Assembly (NCBI GenBank): GCA_016932115.1 | Contig: JAFGDM010000144.1 | Location: forward strand, 1 to 41,919 | Source: Deltaproteobacteria bacterium | GTDB lineage: Bacteria; Desulfobacterota; DSM-4660; Desulfatiglandales; HGW-15 | Direction of reading: 5' to 3' | DNA length: 41,919 bases | Shown: one piece after another, positions 33,446 to 41,919 of the stretch | Numbering within the stretch: position 1 is the first letter of the stretch | Layout of the letters: each line of letters starts with the position of its first letter | Program-made: the position numbers and the translations under genes | Notes under the pieces: generated by a model | Databases searched by the model: none | The model's input: only the letters and a program-made list of their open reading frames with translations | What the model was told of the DNA's origin: nothing

Positions 33446-34256
33446 AGAGCGCTAGTAACCATCGTCGCTTGGCAGTTTTGGGCCAAGCGCGGAATACCCA
33501 ATTTTTCAGAAACGAAGACGTTGGGTTCGAATTTCCGGATTCCGAAGGAACTTCAAGCGTAGATAAATTTATGGATTTGTTGCGTCCATATCCACATTGA
33601 GGGCAGATGCACGCTGCGGGCGGGGCCGGTTCAAGGAGAAATCGACCAAGCTCTCGCAACAACAGGGGAAGCCAATATTGCCTATCCAAAGGCCCGATCA
33701 GTCTGGCGGCGCTTAGGACAAACAGCGGTTCGAAAAGCGCGTAGAGCGTTCCCTCGTGGAACGATCTCATGTGGAGACTGCTATTGAACCAACAAAAGCA
33801 TTTTGGGCACATAACTCCGGACCTTCTAAGGTCCTCGGCGTTCGGAACGGAAATCAGCAAATACCTGCTCGTTACCCTTTGGAGCTCTCCCAGGGTTCGG
33901 CTGAATGTTTCCTGCGGCAGATGCTCAAGAACCTCAAGGCAAATGGCGGCATCAAAAGAGTCATCGGCAAAAGGTAATGACGAGCAATCACCGCAAACCC
34001 GCGGAAGGTCAAATTTTCTCAATGCCCGTTCGCTGAAATCAACCCCTGCCACAAAATCCAATGTTTCCTGCGAGCCCCGACGGACAAGGGCAAGTAGAGC
34101 TTTACCATTGGCGCACCCCACGTCTAGAACCGATCGCACATCCTGCGGAAGAGCCTCCGCAACAACTCTCACGCGTTCGAGGTTTGCCTCATCACTACCG
34201 TAATCATCCCTCCAAAAGACCGGCTGGTTATAGTATTCTCTCAAAAATGGGTTCAT
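33432..34256 (-). CDS. Class I SAM-dependent methyltransferase with Cys pairs
   Basis: The 274-aa protein has a class I SAM-binding core: motif I VLDVGCANGKAL (about 43-54), VAGVDFSE, and DSFDAAICLEVLEHL. After the core it carries MCPKCFCWFN and later ICPQCGYG, two Cys-x2-Cys knuckles that could hold one zinc ion. Such enzymes in O-antigen clusters often methylate a sugar hydroxyl or cap the chain end, but the acceptor is unknown. No clear Shine-Dalgarno precedes the ATG. It overlaps the flippase gene and lies 153 bp after the WbpB/WbpD-like gene. Confidence 0.82.
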   Translation of the reverse strand: MNPFLREYYNQPVFWRDDYGSDEANLERVRVVAEALPQDVRSVLDVGCANGKALLALVRRGSQETLDFVAGVDFSERALRKFDLPRVCGDCSSLPFADDSFDAAICLEVLEHLPQETFSRTLGELQRVTSRYLLISVPNAEDLRRSGVMCPKCFCWFNSSLHMRSFHEGTLYALFEPLFVLSAARLIGPLDRQYWLPLLLRELGRFLLEPAPPAACICPQCGYGRNKSINLSTLEVPSESGNSNPTSSFLKNWVFRAWPKTAKRRWLLALYERR

Positions 34257-34337
34257 CAGGAAAGCTTACGAACTGTATTACGCAGGGGTCCTTGAAGCAA
34301 AAAAGAGTTTTGTAACAATTTAGCTGTTTGAAATGCT

Positions 34338-34352
34338 GAAGCCGGCGGCTTC
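34338..34352. other. GC-rich hairpin between two polysaccharide genes
   Basis: GAAGCC and GGCTTC form a perfect 6-bp stem with a 3-nt loop in the 153-bp gap. There is no T-tract, so its role is open; it may mark an mRNA processing site or weak attenuation. Confidence 0.3.
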
Positions 34353-34409
34353 CAATCAGCTTGGCCTGCCGGGTTTTCCCTGAACCTCGCTGAATGCCGT
34401 TTTTTCTGT

Positions 34410-36029
34410 CTATTTCGCTTGAATTCTTAGAGAGACCGCTTCCAAGCCTGAATCCACGTTTCGATACTCCCTGCCGCAAGAAAGGCAGTCGAGGTTGCCG
34501 GTAAGACGATCCCCACATTCGCACACCCACCCTATCTGACGTGCGGGGTTTCCCACCACCAAAGCATGGTCCGGGACATTTCTGGTAACGACGGCGCCCG
34601 CGCCGACGAAACAATACCGACCAAGGGTGTTCCCGCAGATCACCGTCGCATTAGCGCCTATTGTCGCCCCTCGCTTAACTTGGGTTGGCCTGGCTTGATC
34701 CATTTTCTTGATCTCGGCCCGAGGATTGTTGACATTGGTGAAGACCATTGAAGGACCGCAGAAAACGCCGTCTTCCAAGATCACCCCCTTGTAAACACTT
34801 ACGTTGTTTTGGATTTTGCACTTGTTGCCGATTTTTCCATCAGGACCGATTACCACGTTCTGGCCGATGTTGCAGTGGTTCCCTATAGTTGTATTAGGAA
34901 GTATATGAGAGAAATGCCAGATTTTTGTGCCCTCTCCGATCATCACATTGTCCTCAATGACTGCAGTTGCATGAGCAAAGAACTGTTTAGCCGGAGGCAC
35001 ACGCCTACCAACTTGCGTCACGTCAGACTCTAGATCAACCCGTGGCTTGGGAGCGAGCTCTATTTTGCGGCCGTTTTCATCCAAGGACCGCTGGGAAGCG
35101 TTGAGAACCCTAAGAACCTTTAGACCCTCCCGCCCGCCGGTCGCCGGGGTGGTGCCGTTAACCATGGCGTCGAGGAACTGCCTACATTCCAGCCGAAGGG
35201 GTTCGGCCTCCGGGATTTCCAATCGCTCCGGCTTCACCTTGATGGGTACGGGCAGATTGTCCTGCCACTTGATCTCGTGACCGTAGAGCAGGAGTTTGTC
35301 GGGCCAAGGCAACATATCATCGAAGACTGCCATCTTGCGCTCGCCTACGACCACCAGTTGTTGAACTTTAAAGGGATGGAGCCACGAAACAAAGATGTGC
35401 GCTCTCAGCCCCGAAGGGAAATCAAGGTGAGTAATGGTTACATCGGCAATGCGCTTGTGTAGGTAGTTGCCCCCGGTGGTAAGCACGCTTTCCGGCTCCT
35501 CGCCGGCAAGCGACAGAATCATCGAGATATCATGGGGTGCGAAAGACCAAAGGATATTTTCCTCCCTGCGTATCCTTCCAAGATTCAGGCGGTGCGAATA
35601 GATATAGTTGATCCGACCCAGCTCACCCTTTGAAGCCAATTCCTTCAACCTGACAAAGGCAGGATGATACTGAAGCAGATGCCCGACCATAAGGATGCGT
35701 TTCCGCTCATCGGCAAGGGCGATAAGCTCTTCCCCTTCTTGCTCATCAAGGACAAGGGGTTTTTCTATATAGACATGCTTGCCGGCAAGAAGAGCTTCTC
35801 TGGCAAGGATATAGTGGGTCTCCGCCGGTGTTGCGATCACAAGGCCGGAAATATCATCCCTTGCAAGGACATCGTTGAGGCCGAGACAGGTGTCGACTTC
35901 AGGGTATTGCTTCTTGAAACTTTCAAGAACCACTTTGTTTGTGTCGCAGATAACCTTCAACATTCCAAGCTCATGATAGTTCCTAACAAGGTTTTTCCCC
36001 CAGTAGCCGGAGCCGATTACAGCGATCAT
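34410..36029 (-). CDS. Fused WbpB-type sugar oxidoreductase and WbpD-type N-acetyltransferase
   Basis: Residues 1-325 are a Gfo/Idh/MocA oxidoreductase with IGSGYWGKNL for NAD and the catalytic EKP at 89-91. This half matches WbpB, which oxidises UDP-GlcNAc-uronic acid at C3. Residues about 350-500 are a left-handed beta-helix acetyltransferase made of hexapeptide repeats (VMIGEGTKIWHFSHI, NCNIGQNVVIG-like units), matching WbpD, which N-acetylates the 3-amino sugar. A C-terminal tail has C503, C505, C515 and C518, a likely zinc knuckle. AGGAGG lies about 9 nt before the ATG. Products would lead to UDP-GlcNAc(3NAc)A-type sugars; the aminotransferase (WbpE) and the dehydrogenase (WbpA) are not in this window. 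Confidence 0.88.
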   Translation of the reverse strand: MIAVIGSGYWGKNLVRNYHELGMLKVICDTNKVVLESFKKQYPEVDTCLGLNDVLARDDISGLVIATPAETHYILAREALLAGKHVYIEKPLVLDEQEGEELIALADERKRILMVGHLLQYHPAFVRLKELASKGELGRINYIYSHRLNLGRIRREENILWSFAPHDISMILSLAGEEPESVLTTGGNYLHKRIADVTITHLDFPSGLRAHIFVSWLHPFKVQQLVVVGERKMAVFDDMLPWPDKLLLYGHEIKWQDNLPVPIKVKPERLEIPEAEPLRLECRQFLDAMVNGTTPATGGREGLKVLRVLNASQRSLDENGRKIELAPKPRVDLESDVTQVGRRVPPAKQFFAHATAVIEDNVMIGEGTKIWHFSHILPNTTIGNHCNIGQNVVIGPDGKIGNKCKIQNNVSVYKGVILEDGVFCGPSMVFTNVNNPRAEIKKMDQARPTQVKRGATIGANATVICGNTLGRYCFVGAGAVVTRNVPDHALVVGNPARQIGWVCECGDRLTGNLDCLSCGREYRNVDSGLEAVSLRIQAK

Positions 36030-36199
36030 GTATTCCGGTCCTCCTAAAATGCTTCGGCAGAGACAGATTTGGGCAAAAATATCTATGATTTTGCTCCCGG
36101 TCCTGCCCGCTCGGTTTTTAGACCCCTACGATTTGATCAAAGATCAGTGTCGCGCCCGTCTGCGTCTCGAACGCGAGCAGCAACCGCAGATGCACCTCT

Positions 36200-37129
36200 C
36201 TACCTGAAAAATTTCTTTTCTCCAAGAAATCTCAAGGCAAGCACCAAACCGAATCTCATGGCCAGTGCGAAGGCCACAAAAGGGCTCAACAGTCCGAAAG
36301 GATCTTTGATTTGCTTATTAAACAACTTGTAGGAGCTTCGATGAAACTCGTAGAGAGATAAAACAGGCTTGGTTGAACTGCTTGCACCCACCTGGTGCAC
36401 CACCTTCGCCGACGGGAAATAAACAATCTTCCAGCCCTTCATCCACATACGCCGGCACCAATCGGCGTCCTCCCAGTACAGGAAAAAACGGGGGTCCATC
36501 ATCCCGACCTCCTTGATGGCTTGTCTCCTGACCAGCATGCATGCTCCCGATACCCAATCGACTTCCATCGGCGTTATACCGTCGCTTCTCCGACTGAGCA
36601 CGTTAGCACGGGTTATCGCATTCTTGGGCAACAACCTTGAAAGAGGTGAATTTCGCCCAAAAAGCGCCGTCAGAAGACCTGGGAAGGCTCTTGCGGATCC
36701 CTGGACCGTTCCGTCGGGATTCAAAATCGCAGGTCCAAGGACCCCGACTTGGGGATTTTCCACCATGAATTCAAGACTGGAAGGCCAAAACCCTTCCATA
36801 ACTACCGTATCCGGGTTGAGAATAGTCACATACTCGGATCCGCTGACTTCCAGAGCCTGATTAACAGCTCTTGCGAACCCGATATTTCCGGCGTTTCTCC
36901 TAACCAGAACATCCGGGAAAGCCTCCTTTATACACGCAAGGCTTTCAGAAGAGGCGTTGTCTTGAACAATCACCTTCACCCTTTGTCTTTTTATCTCATC
37001 ACGAAAAGACTCAAGGCAGCGCAGCACCCAACGAGTGCTGTTGAAATTTACAATGATGACGTCGATCATTGGAGGTTTCCAACCCGCCGGACTGAACCAC
37101 TCATGTGGTACCGCATCAAAATCGTTCAT
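36200..37129 (-). CDS. Glycosyltransferase family 2, rhamnosyltransferase-like
   Basis: The 309-aa protein has a GT-A domain with IDVIIVNFNSTRWVLRCLES, VQDNASS, NIGFARAVNQAL and LNPDTVV, in the WbbL/rhamnosyltransferase style, and WVSGACMLVRR followed by FFLYWEDADWCRRMW. The C-terminal hydrophobic stretch (about 270-305) suggests membrane association. Its ATG overlaps the stop codon of the preceding glycosyltransferase (ATGA). Next to rfbBACD it most likely transfers L-rhamnose, which is an inference from position. Confidence 0.87.
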   Translation of the reverse strand: MNDFDAVPHEWFSPAGWKPPMIDVIIVNFNSTRWVLRCLESFRDEIKRQRVKVIVQDNASSESLACIKEAFPDVLVRRNAGNIGFARAVNQALEVSGSEYVTILNPDTVVMEGFWPSSLEFMVENPQVGVLGPAILNPDGTVQGSARAFPGLLTALFGRNSPLSRLLPKNAITRANVLSRRSDGITPMEVDWVSGACMLVRRQAIKEVGMMDPRFFLYWEDADWCRRMWMKGWKIVYFPSAKVVHQVGASSSTKPVLSLYEFHRSSYKLFNKQIKDPFGLLSPFVAFALAMRFGLVLALRFLGEKKFFR

Positions 37130-38103
37130 CCTTTTCTATTGAACGGAATCATTCGCTTGTCGAGCACACGCCAGATATCGAACACCGACGCCTTCCGATA
37201 AGCCTGGATTTTTCGCCGTTTTCTCCACATTTTTGGGATCCTCTTGATGCCGTCCCGTTGTGCGCGCAAGATCGCTTTTGATTGCCCAAGCACTGCAAAA
37301 TAAAGTATCGCTATGAAATTCGAGAAAACATGCATGGGCAGCAACAACCAAAACAAGACTCCGGGCATATTCTTGATGAAGGTCCAAATGATATTTCGAC
37401 GGCCGTGATAAACCGCAAACTCGCTGTGACGGCCACCCGAACTTAATGATCCCACATGGTATACCACAGCGTCCGGCACATAGATGCAGGTGTGTCCCGC
37501 CAATCGCAACCGAAATCCGAGATCCACATCCTCCGCGTAGCAAAAGTAATCCTCGTCGAAACAACCGACCCCCAGCAAAGCATCGCAGCGATAAAGCGCT
37601 GCCGCCGCGCAGGGCGAAAAAATCTCCCTTGAAACCAAATCGCGGTCACTCAAGCGGTGGTTAAAGCCGTTACGCCAAATCAGACCGCTTATATGATAGA
37701 TATCTCCTATGCCGTCAATCCTTTCATGCTCTCCATACATCATCTGGCGTGAACCAAACATTGAAATATTAGGATTTTGTTCCGCGCCGGCTATCAATCG
37801 CTCAAGCCAATCCTTTTCCGGAAATACATCCGGATTTATCAAAGCCACATACTCCGTATCGCATTCAAAAATGGCCTTGTTGTTGGCGGAGGCAAAGCCG
37901 ATGTTCCGCTCGAGATTCCGTACCGTCACACCTGGAAAGTCATGTGCTATGTCGGCGGAACCATCTGTGCTGCCATTGTCCATTACCAGAATCCGGTGAG
38001 GTGGGTATGATTGACGAGACAGCCCGGCCAGACACTTCTCCAAGAGACTACCGCTATTCCAATTTACAATGACGGCGGTTACCGATAAAGCCATTAAAGC
38101 CAT
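37126..38103 (-). CDS. Glycosyltransferase family 2, rhamnosyltransferase-like
   Basis: The protein (325 aa) has SVTAVIVNWNSGSLLEKCLAG, VMDNGSTDGS, NIGFASANNKAIF and INPDVFPEKDW as its GT-A core, and a later FDEDYFCYAEDVDLGFRLRLAG donor/acceptor region. Hydrophobic segments at about 245-285 suggest membrane association. A GTG codon directly precedes the ATG at 38103. Position after rfbD suggests use of dTDP-rhamnose or a linked sugar. Its stop overlaps the next glycosyltransferase start. Confidence 0.87.
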   Translation of the reverse strand: MALMALSVTAVIVNWNSGSLLEKCLAGLSRQSYPPHRILVMDNGSTDGSADIAHDFPGVTVRNLERNIGFASANNKAIFECDTEYVALINPDVFPEKDWLERLIAGAEQNPNISMFGSRQMMYGEHERIDGIGDIYHISGLIWRNGFNHRLSDRDLVSREIFSPCAAAALYRCDALLGVGCFDEDYFCYAEDVDLGFRLRLAGHTCIYVPDAVVYHVGSLSSGGRHSEFAVYHGRRNIIWTFIKNMPGVLFWLLLPMHVFSNFIAILYFAVLGQSKAILRAQRDGIKRIPKMWRKRRKIQAYRKASVFDIWRVLDKRMIPFNRKG

Positions 38104-38185
38104 CACAGACGCTTACGCATATGCAAGGGGAAATGCTTATCCCCTCCCCACGGATTTCTTCTTATCCTTTCAATTTTCAATCTTC

Positions 38186-39067
38186 TCAAGGAGAAACCAT
38201 GCCGTTCAGCATCTCTCCCAAGCTCTCTTCCCAAGATCGCCTTTTGATCCTAAAAAGCCCTTCTATCTTTGAACAGTCCAAAGCCGAATAGGCCGGCCTC
38301 GCGGCAAGAGTGGGATATTGCTCTGTGGAAATGGCACGGACTCTTTTGCATTTGAAAACGGCGCGCTTTCGGGCAAGTTCCATAATCTTCTCTGCAAAAG
38401 TATGCCACGTGGCAACTCCTTTTCCACAGTAATGGTAGGTTCCCCAGACCGACGGAAGAACATCGTGGACGTGATTTGCAAACCTAAGAATAAGAGTCGC
38501 GAGATCGGCAGCGTAGGTCGGGCATCCAAATTGATCATCCACTACACGGAGCTCTTCGTTTTCGCGCGCCAGCCTGAGAATGGTTTTCACAAAATTGTTT
38601 CCATGTGTGCTGTAGAGCCACGATGTGCGCAGGATGATATGCTTTTCCAGTCTATCCCGCACCTCACTTTCCCCCGCTGCCTTGCTTCTCCCGTAAACAC
38701 TGAGCGGACAAACAGGATCCGTTTCCCGATAGGGCATCCTATTTTTTCCGTCGAAAACAAAGTCGGTGGAAATGTGGATGAGTGAGACTCCTTTTTTCGA
38801 ACAGCTTGAAGCCAGATGGGCGGGCCCGCTGCAATTCACTTCAAATGCCAGATCCGATTCGGTTTCAGCTTTATCTACTGCCGTATAGGCCGCGGCGTTG
38901 ATCACCAGAGAATAGTCTTCTTTGCCGACCGCTTCTTGCACCGACTTTCTGTCTGTGATGTCGAATTGAGGCATGTCCAGAGAATAACAATTCATTCCTA
39001 CTCTTGTCGCCGACCGCTCAATCTCATAGCCCAATTGCCCATTCTTTCCCAAAAGCAAAATCTTCAA
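38186..39067 (-). CDS. rfbD: dTDP-4-dehydrorhamnose reductase
   Basis: RfbD (RmlD) reduces dTDP-4-keto-L-rhamnose to dTDP-L-rhamnose, the last step of the pathway. The 293-aa SDR protein has LLLGKNGQLG for NAD(P)H binding, TDFVFDG in the middle, and the catalytic Y125-x3-K129 in YGRSK. The start codon is TTG; GGAGGG at the end of rfbC lies 7 nt upstream, which decides it. The gap to rfbC is 3 bp. Confidence 0.95.
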   Translation of the reverse strand: MKILLLGKNGQLGYEIERSATRVGMNCYSLDMPQFDITDRKSVQEAVGKEDYSLVINAAAYTAVDKAETESDLAFEVNCSGPAHLASSCSKKGVSLIHISTDFVFDGKNRMPYRETDPVCPLSVYGRSKAAGESEVRDRLEKHIILRTSWLYSTHGNNFVKTILRLARENEELRVVDDQFGCPTYAADLATLILRFANHVHDVLPSVWGTYHYCGKGVATWHTFAEKIMELARKRAVFKCKRVRAISTEQYPTLAARPAYSALDCSKIEGLFRIKRRSWEESLGEMLNGMVSP

Positions 39068-39070
39068 CCC

Positions 39071-39628
39071 TCAGCCCTCCATGACCGGAAGGCGTTCAGG
39101 AGGAATATTATTTAAGATCTCGTACATCGAGTCTTTCTGCGAAATCAGTGGATTTTGGACCGGCCAGGAAATGCCGATCTGAGGGTCTGCCCAGAGAATG
39201 CCGCCTTCATTTTCAGGGGAATAAAAATCGCTGCACTTATAGTAGACGACAGCCTTTTTGCTGAGGACACAGAAACCGTGCGCAAATCCTTCCGGCACAA
39301 ATAGCTGCCGCTTGTTTTCATCAGACAAGCGGACTCCCGCCCACTCGCCGAAAGTTTGTGACCCCCGTCGAATATCTACAGCCACGTCAAAGATCTCACC
39401 CTTGATAACTTCAATCAGCTTGGCCTGTGAACATGGGTGCTGATAATGCAAACCTCGAAGGGTGTTTTGGACGGAGTATGAGAGGTTGTCCTGTACAAAA
39501 GTGCAATCGATTCCACTTTCTCGATATCTTTTTTGCTGATAGGTTTCCATAAAAAATCCACGCTCGTCTTGAAAAATCTGCGGGATGATAATCAACACGT
39601 CTTTCAGTGAAGTCGGCAACACTTTCAT
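39071..39628 (-). CDS. rfbC: dTDP-4-dehydrorhamnose 3,5-epimerase
   Basis: RfbC (RmlC) is a cupin epimerase that inverts C3 and C5 of dTDP-4-keto-6-deoxyglucose. The 185-aa protein shows DERGFFMETY, FVQDNLSYS, LRGLHYQHP with the catalytic His, and the VVYYKCSDFYSPENEGGI segment. I choose the ATG at 39628 because GGAG lies about 9 nt upstream; an in-frame TTG five codons earlier is weaker. It sits between rfbA and rfbD. Confidence 0.95.
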   Translation of the reverse strand: MKVLPTSLKDVLIIIPQIFQDERGFFMETYQQKRYRESGIDCTFVQDNLSYSVQNTLRGLHYQHPCSQAKLIEVIKGEIFDVAVDIRRGSQTFGEWAGVRLSDENKRQLFVPEGFAHGFCVLSKKAVVYYKCSDFYSPENEGGILWADPQIGISWPVQNPLISQKDSMYEILNNIPPERLPVMEG

Positions 39629-39700
39629 GCTTGATATCTCCAAACGTTTTTAACAACACCCTCCCCTCTCGAGTCCTTCAGAGATCGAGCGGCCTGGGGG

Positions 39701-40597
39701 TCATAATCGGTAATCGCTGTCTCTTATGTCACCATGCTTTAAAATCTCCATGAGATACTGCCCATAGCCGTTCTTCAGCATCGGTCGTGCCAACTCCTGT
39801 ATACGGGTTTCGTCAATATAATTCATGCGATACGCGATCTCCTCAACACAGGCGATTTTTAATCCCTGTCTAGCCTCAATCGTCTCGATGAACTCGCCTG
39901 CTTGTAGAAGACTCTCGTGGGTACCCGTGTCAAGCCAGGCTATTCCTCTTCCCATCAATTGCACTCGAAGTTTCCCCTGGTGCAGATAAGTGCTGTTAAC
40001 ATCCGTGATCTCCAACTCCCCCCTCGCAGAGGGTTTAAGCCCTCCAGCGATATCAAGGACCTGGTTGTCATAGAAATAAAGGCCGGTTACCGCCCAGTTG
40101 GATCGGGGTTTTTGAGGTTTCTCTTCAATCAAGACCGCCAGCCCATTCTCATCAAATGTCACAACCCCGTAGCGTTCAGGGTCTTTTACCCAATAAGCAA
40201 AGACCGTAGAACCCTCAGTCTGTGCCGCGGCTTTGCGAAGATAGCCCGACAAGCCGTGCCCGAAAAATATGTTGTCGCCGAGAATCAGGCAGACGCTATC
40301 TCTTCCGACAAAATTCCTGCCGATGATAAAGGCCTGCGCAAGACCCTCAGGTTTTGGTTGCTCTGCATACTCGAATCGAAGGCCCCACTGCGATCCGTCG
40401 CCTAGAAGCTGCATAAAACGCGGTAAATCTTCGGGAGTTGAAATGACCAGGATCTCACGGATTCCCGCCAGCATGAGTACGGATAGGGGGTAATAGATCA
40501 TCGGCTTATCATAAACCGGTAAAAGTTGTTTGCTGACCACAAGAGTGATGGGGTAGAGTCGAGTTCCAGAGCCTCCCGCAAGTATGATTCCTTTCAT
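39701..40597 (-). CDS. rfbA: Glucose-1-phosphate thymidylyltransferase
   Basis: RfbA (RmlA) makes dTDP-glucose from dTTP and glucose-1-phosphate, the first step to dTDP-rhamnose. The 298-aa protein starts with the nucleotide-binding [14 protein letters not shown] and has [19 protein letters not shown] and [20 protein letters not shown]. Length is normal. GAGG lies about 9 nt before the ATG. The gap to rfbB is 30 bp. Confidence 0.96.
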   Translation of the reverse strand: MKGIILAGGSGTRLYPITLVVSKQLLPVYDKPMIYYPLSVLMLAGIREILVISTPEDLPRFMQLLGDGSQWGLRFEYAEQPKPEGLAQAFIIGRNFVGRDSVCLILGDNIFFGHGLSGYLRKAAAQTEGSTVFAYWVKDPERYGVVTFDENGLAVLIEEKPQKPRSNWAVTGLYFYDNQVLDIAGGLKPSARGELEITDVNSTYLHQGKLRVQLMGRGIAWLDTGTHESLLQAGEFIETIEARQGLKIACVEEIAYRMNYIDETRIQELARPMLKNGYGQYLMEILKHGDIRDSDYRL

Positions 40598-40627
40598 AAA
40601 CGATCCCCTCTTCCTTGATCTTTGGTA

Positions 40628-41725
40628 TCAGGATGTAGCTAGGTCATTTCGATCCCGTGATTCATAATTTAGGTCTATCCACCTTCGATATTCCCCGCTT
40701 TGAACCGAAGCAATCCAATTTGGATGAGCCAAATACCAGTCGACCGTCAGTTCCAAACCCGCCTCAAAGGAATGCTTCGGAGACCAGCCCAGCTCACTTC
40801 TCAATTTCCCCGCATCGATCGCGTATCGGCGATCATGTCCCGGCCTGTCCATGACGAACTGTATGAGTCTTCGGCTGGGTCCCCGACCCTCCCTACGAAG
40901 CCGGGCGTCAAGGAGATCACACAACAAATGAACAACCTGAATATTCTCTCGTTCTGCTTCTCCGCCGATGTTATAACTTTCTCCGGGTTTCCCATCCTCC
41001 AAAACTTTTACAAGAGCGTTACAGTGATCGATCACATAAAGCCAATCGCGGATGTTTTTCCCGTCACCGTATATGGGCAAGGCTTTGGCTTCCAGAATAT
41101 TCAGGATGATCAATGGAATGAGTTTTTCAGGAAATTGATAGGGGCCGTAATTATTCGAACAGTTCGTCACGATTGTAGGCAACCCATAGGTTCGGAAGTA
41201 AGCTTTCACAAAGTGATCAGAGGCAGCCTTGCTTGCCGAATAGGGGCTCGATGGATCGTAAGGCGTCTCTTCTCTAAAAAACCCTTCACTCCCGAGGCTG
41301 CCGTACACCTCATCGGTCGAAACATGGACGAAGCGAAAATCCTTCGGCTTACCCCGCCTTTGCCAATGCCTCAAGCTCGCATCCAGGATGCGGAAGGTCC
41401 CAACGACGTTTGTATCTACAAAGGCTTCAGGGCCAAGAATGGATCTGTCCACATGGGACTCAGCGGCAAAATGGATGATTCCGTCAACCTCATGATCCGC
41501 GAAAAGCTGATCAACGACATTGCCGTACCGGATGTCGCCATGCACAAATGTATGCCGTGAGGCTGATTCTGATGAAAGCTCTTTAAAATTGACAAGGTTT
41601 CCGGAGTATGTAAGCGCATCGAAATTGAGAATGCGCCATGTAGGTCTCGCACTAAGAACGTGGTAGATAAAATTACTACCGATAAAACCACAGCCCCCTG
41701 TCACAAGGATCGTTTTACCCTTCAT
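40628..41725 (-). CDS. rfbB: dTDP-glucose 4,6-dehydratase
   Basis: RfbB (RmlB) converts dTDP-glucose to dTDP-4-keto-6-deoxyglucose, using bound NAD. The 365-aa SDR enzyme has VTGGCGFIGSNF at 8-19, VSTDEVYGSLG at 135-145 (D138, E139 catalytic), and Y162-x3-K166 in YSASK. It is slightly longer than average at the C-terminus. GAGG lies 5-7 nt before the ATG. It is the first gene of rfbBACD. Confidence 0.96.
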   Translation of the reverse strand: MKGKTILVTGGCGFIGSNFIYHVLSARPTWRILNFDALTYSGNLVNFKELSSESASRHTFVHGDIRYGNVVDQLFADHEVDGIIHFAAESHVDRSILGPEAFVDTNVVGTFRILDASLRHWQRRGKPKDFRFVHVSTDEVYGSLGSEGFFREETPYDPSSPYSASKAASDHFVKAYFRTYGLPTIVTNCSNNYGPYQFPEKLIPLIILNILEAKALPIYGDGKNIRDWLYVIDHCNALVKVLEDGKPGESYNIGGEAERENIQVVHLLCDLLDARLRREGRGPSRRLIQFVMDRPGHDRRYAIDAGKLRSELGWSPKHSFEAGLELTVDWYLAHPNWIASVQSGEYRRWIDLNYESRDRNDLATS

Positions 41726-41848
41726 TGTTTCCTCAATTCCAATCGCACCAAAACCATTTTCGTCTTTCTTGGAAAGATACCGTCATTGTTTCCTGTGCTG
41801 CGGAGAATCAATGTCGTTGCCAATCTAACCCCCTAAGGAATCTCCGGT

Positions 41849-41919
41849 CTATTCCTTGAAATAATCGATAACGCTTTGGATCATGGCCTCCAGATCGTAC
41901 TCCGGCTCGAATCCAATGA
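41849..41919 (-). CDS. NAD-dependent sugar epimerase/dehydratase, C-terminal fragment (cut by window edge)
   Basis: Minus-strand translation of the last 71 bases gives IGFEPEYDLEAMIQSVIDYF, then KE and a stop (TAG at 41851-41849). A closing pattern of this type (GFEP-x-hhLE-x-h) is typical of SDR-extended UDP-sugar epimerases such as UDP-glucuronate or UDP-glucose 4-epimerase. The rest of the gene lies beyond the window. Position upstream of rfbB fits a sugar-nucleotide gene. Confidence 0.6.
   Translation of the reverse strand, partial: IGFEPEYDLEAMIQSVIDYFKE

Noticed and set aside
33769-34203. A 144-codon + strand open frame
   Set aside because: Antisense to the methyltransferase, rich in Arg/Ser as expected of a shadow frame.
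40700-41560. A 286-codon + strand open frame
   Set aside because: It is entirely antisense to rfbB, which has all family motifs; the antisense translation shows no protein-like pattern.
1-41919. CRISPR arrays, toxin-antitoxin pairs, phage genes or restriction systems
   Set aside because: No direct-repeat array, cas gene, phage structural gene or typical defence gene was seen on either strand.

Overview
The window looks like a chromosomal segment from an anaerobic bacterium of the former Deltaproteobacteria (Desulfobacterota, Syntrophobacter/Desulfomonile-like). This is inferred from gene content: a tungsten-type aldehyde ferredoxin oxidoreductase, two acyl-CoA dehydrogenases, a yqeY-dnaG-rpoD block followed by a CAU tRNA, a class A RNase P RNA, and a complete Gram-negative LPS export and O-antigen region. 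I cannot name the species from sequence alone.

Region 1 (1-5,250) is accessory and metabolic. An AOR-family enzyme converges on an acyl-CoA dehydrogenase that lacks the usual catalytic Glu. Next come a C-terminal remnant of an IS21-type IstB, a small orphan gene, a long non-coding stretch with several short hairpins, a 145-aa protein built from two copies of a Cys-containing helical repeat, and a CGAAATCC-rich repeat tract.

Region 2 (5,250-15,550, all on +) is housekeeping: hisB, an unexpected lipoprotein gene, hisA, yqeY, a strong terminator, dnaG, rpoD, tRNA(CAU), a perfect-stem terminator, a Nif3-family protein, a coiled-coil/zinc-ribbon protein, rnpB, an unassigned Rossmann-like protein with a Cys cluster, yggT and a DUF167 gene.

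Region 3 (15,560-41,919, almost all on -) is a cell-surface polysaccharide region of about 26 kb. Read in the direction of transcription from the right edge it contains: the last codons of a sugar epimerase, rfbB-rfbA-rfbC-rfbD (dTDP-L-rhamnose), two family 2 glycosyltransferases, a fused WbpB/WbpD-like protein (UDP-2,3-diacetamido-uronic acid type sugar), a methyltransferase, a Wzx-like flippase, a family 4 glycosyltransferase, an AsnB-type amidotransferase, another glycosyltransferase, an O-antigen ligase/polymerase and a KdtX/WaaE-like glycosyltransferase. A single + strand WaaG-like glycosyltransferase (24,158) diverges from lptF-lptG, which are followed by a glycosyltransferase and a WecA-like/PglF-N-terminal fusion. 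A separate promoter then drives an acyl-CoA dehydrogenase and an MsbA-like exporter. Together these genes would make nucleotide sugars, start and assemble an O-chain on undecaprenyl phosphate, flip and ligate it to lipid A-core, and move LPS to the outer membrane. The most unusual combination is a diacetamido-uronic acid pathway with an AsnB-type enzyme that could amidate the uronic acid, plus an initiating transferase with a regulatory-looking nucleotide-binding tail.
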